Of a stretch of 6,179 nucleotides of DNA, positions 5,391 through 6,179 are shown piece by piece; position 1 is the first letter of the stretch; every line of letters starts with the position of its first letter. Location of the stretch: the NCBI GenBank assembly GCA_013813215.1, contig JACCSC010000002.1, forward strand, positions 1 through 6,179, given 5' to 3'. The position numbers and the translations under genes were made by a program. Below the pieces are notes generated by a model. It searched no databases, was not told the origin of the DNA, and was given only the letters and a program-made list of their open reading frames with translations. This DNA is from Geodermatophilaceae bacterium. GTDB taxonomy: Bacteria > Actinomycetota > Actinomycetes > Mycobacteriales > Geodermatophilaceae.

Positions 5391-6179
5391 CCGTCACCGA
5401 GGAGCGGCCGACAGCTGAGGTCGGCAAGGCCCGGCTGCGCAAGGAGGACGCCCGGCTCATCACCGGTCAGACCAACTGGACGGACAACATCGTCGTCCCC
5501 GGCATGCTGCATCTGGCCATCCTGCGCAGCCCGTTCGCACACGCCAGGATCACCTCGCTGAACGTCGAGGCGGCCAAGTCACGCCCGGGCGTGATCGCCG
5601 TGTTCACCGGCAAGGACTTCGCCGAGGAGCAGGGGACGATCCCCTGCGCCTGGCCGGTCACCCCGGACATGGTCAACCCGGGCCACCCGTCGCTGGCCGT
5701 CGACGAGGTCAAGCATGCCGGCGAGGCGGTCGCCGTCGTCATCGCCCGCGACAAGTACGCCGCGCAAGACGCCCTCGAGCACATCGACATCGACTACGAC
5801 AGCCTGCCCGTGGTCCTCGACATGGAGGCCGCCGTCGGCGACGGGGCGGACAAGGTCCACTCGCACATCGGCGGCAACCAGTCCTTCTCGTTCGTGTTCG
5901 ACGCCGGCGACGCCGGGACCGGCGAACCTACGCAGGACGCCTTCGACAACGCCGAGGTCGTCGTCAGCCGCCGCTTCATCCAGCAGCGACTCATTCCCGC
6001 CTTCATGGAGCCTCGCTCCACGGTCGTGCAGCCGGTGGGTGACGGCTTCACGATGTGGACATCGACCCAGGTCCCGCACATCCTGCGGCTGATGCTCGCC
6101 CTCACCCTCGGCGTGCCCGAGCACAAGCTGCGGGTCATCGCCCCCGACGTCGGCGGCGGCTTCGGCGGCAAGCTGCAGG
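5387..6179 (+). CDS. Molybdopterin-binding large subunit of the same hydroxylase, 5' part only
   Basis: First 264 residues of the catalytic subunit (CoxL/XdhB type, usually about 770-810 residues); the frame stays open to the right edge. Visible: the N-terminal substrate-path domain with RLRKEDARLITGQ (16-28) and LRSPFAHARI; VKHAGEAVAVVIA, typical of the family; then the first Moco-binding domain with MEPR, STQ (Gln228, equivalent to the Moco-contacting Gln) and the Gly-rich VGGGFGGK (255-262). The protein binds molybdopterin cytosine dinucleotide in relatives. The active-site loop that separates true CO dehydrogenase (AYxCSFR) from other hydroxylases lies beyond the window. The start is GTG 5387, overlapping the small-subunit stop and preceded by a good ribosome site. 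The S-then-L order with no medium FAD subunit upstream resembles SLM operons, where the FAD gene comes last; that gene is not visible here. Confidence 0.92.
   Translation, partial: MTVTEERPTAEVGKARLRKEDARLITGQTNWTDNIVVPGMLHLAILRSPFAHARITSLNVEAAKSRPGVIAVFTGKDFAEEQGTIPCAWPVTPDMVNPGHPSLAVDEVKHAGEAVAVVIARDKYAAQDALEHIDIDYDSLPVVLDMEAAVGDGADKVHSHIGGNQSFSFVFDAGDAGTGEPTQDAFDNAEVVVSRRFIQQRLIPAFMEPRSTVVQPVGDGFTMWTSTQVPHILRLMLALTLGVPEHKLRVIAPDVGGGFGGKLQ

Noticed and set aside
5579..6124. Minus-strand open frame opposite the large hydroxylase subunit
   Set aside because: Shadow of a recognised gene; its acidic, repetitive product has no domain and no supported start.

Overview
The window looks like chromosome from a high-GC actinobacterium. 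GC is high throughout, third codon positions are almost all G or C, GTG starts are frequent, and several genes appear to have leaderless-type promoters. A terrestrial actinomycete of the Geodermatophilaceae/Pseudonocardiaceae/Micromonosporaceae sort would fit, but the genus cannot be fixed from this sequence alone.

Left part (1-1832): the 3' end of a mycofactocin biosynthesis locus. A short-chain dehydrogenase/reductase cut by the left edge overlaps by four bases (GTGA) with a family 2 glycosyltransferase that I recognise as MftF. MftF adds glucose units to the peptide-derived redox cofactor mycofactocin. The dehydrogenase is therefore a good candidate for a mycofactocin-coupled enzyme. No mftG follows mftF here.

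Middle part (1833-4666): four genes. First comes a hemerythrin HHE-domain protein (1868-2512) with a good Shine-Dalgarno. Next is a six-helix DUF2306 membrane protein (2577-3236). Convergent to it is an HxlR-family winged-helix regulator (complement of 3255-3644). Divergent from the regulator is a secreted SMP-30/gluconolactonase-like beta-propeller lipoprotein (3725-4666) that keeps all four expected metal ligands. The regulator and lipoprotein share an 80-bp divergent promoter region with a plausible -10/-35 on each strand and two small dyads, so the regulator probably controls the lipoprotein, itself, or both.

Right part (4667-6179): a 241-bp non-coding stretch, then the start of a molybdenum hydroxylase operon of the aerobic CO dehydrogenase/xanthine dehydrogenase superfamily. 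The [2Fe-2S] small subunit (4908-5390) overlaps the molybdopterin-binding large subunit (from 5387, cut by the right edge) by four bases, again GTGA. The large subunit stops just after the Gly-rich Moco motif and before the active-site loop, so its substrate (CO or an organic molecule) cannot be decided.

Overall this is a stretch of oxidative/redox metabolism genes in apparently four or five transcription units. I saw no mobile element, CRISPR array, tRNA or rRNA, and no clear sign of a wholly new system. The points most worth a second look are the dehydrogenase-mftF coupling, the divergent HxlR/lipoprotein pair and the identity of the truncated hydroxylase.
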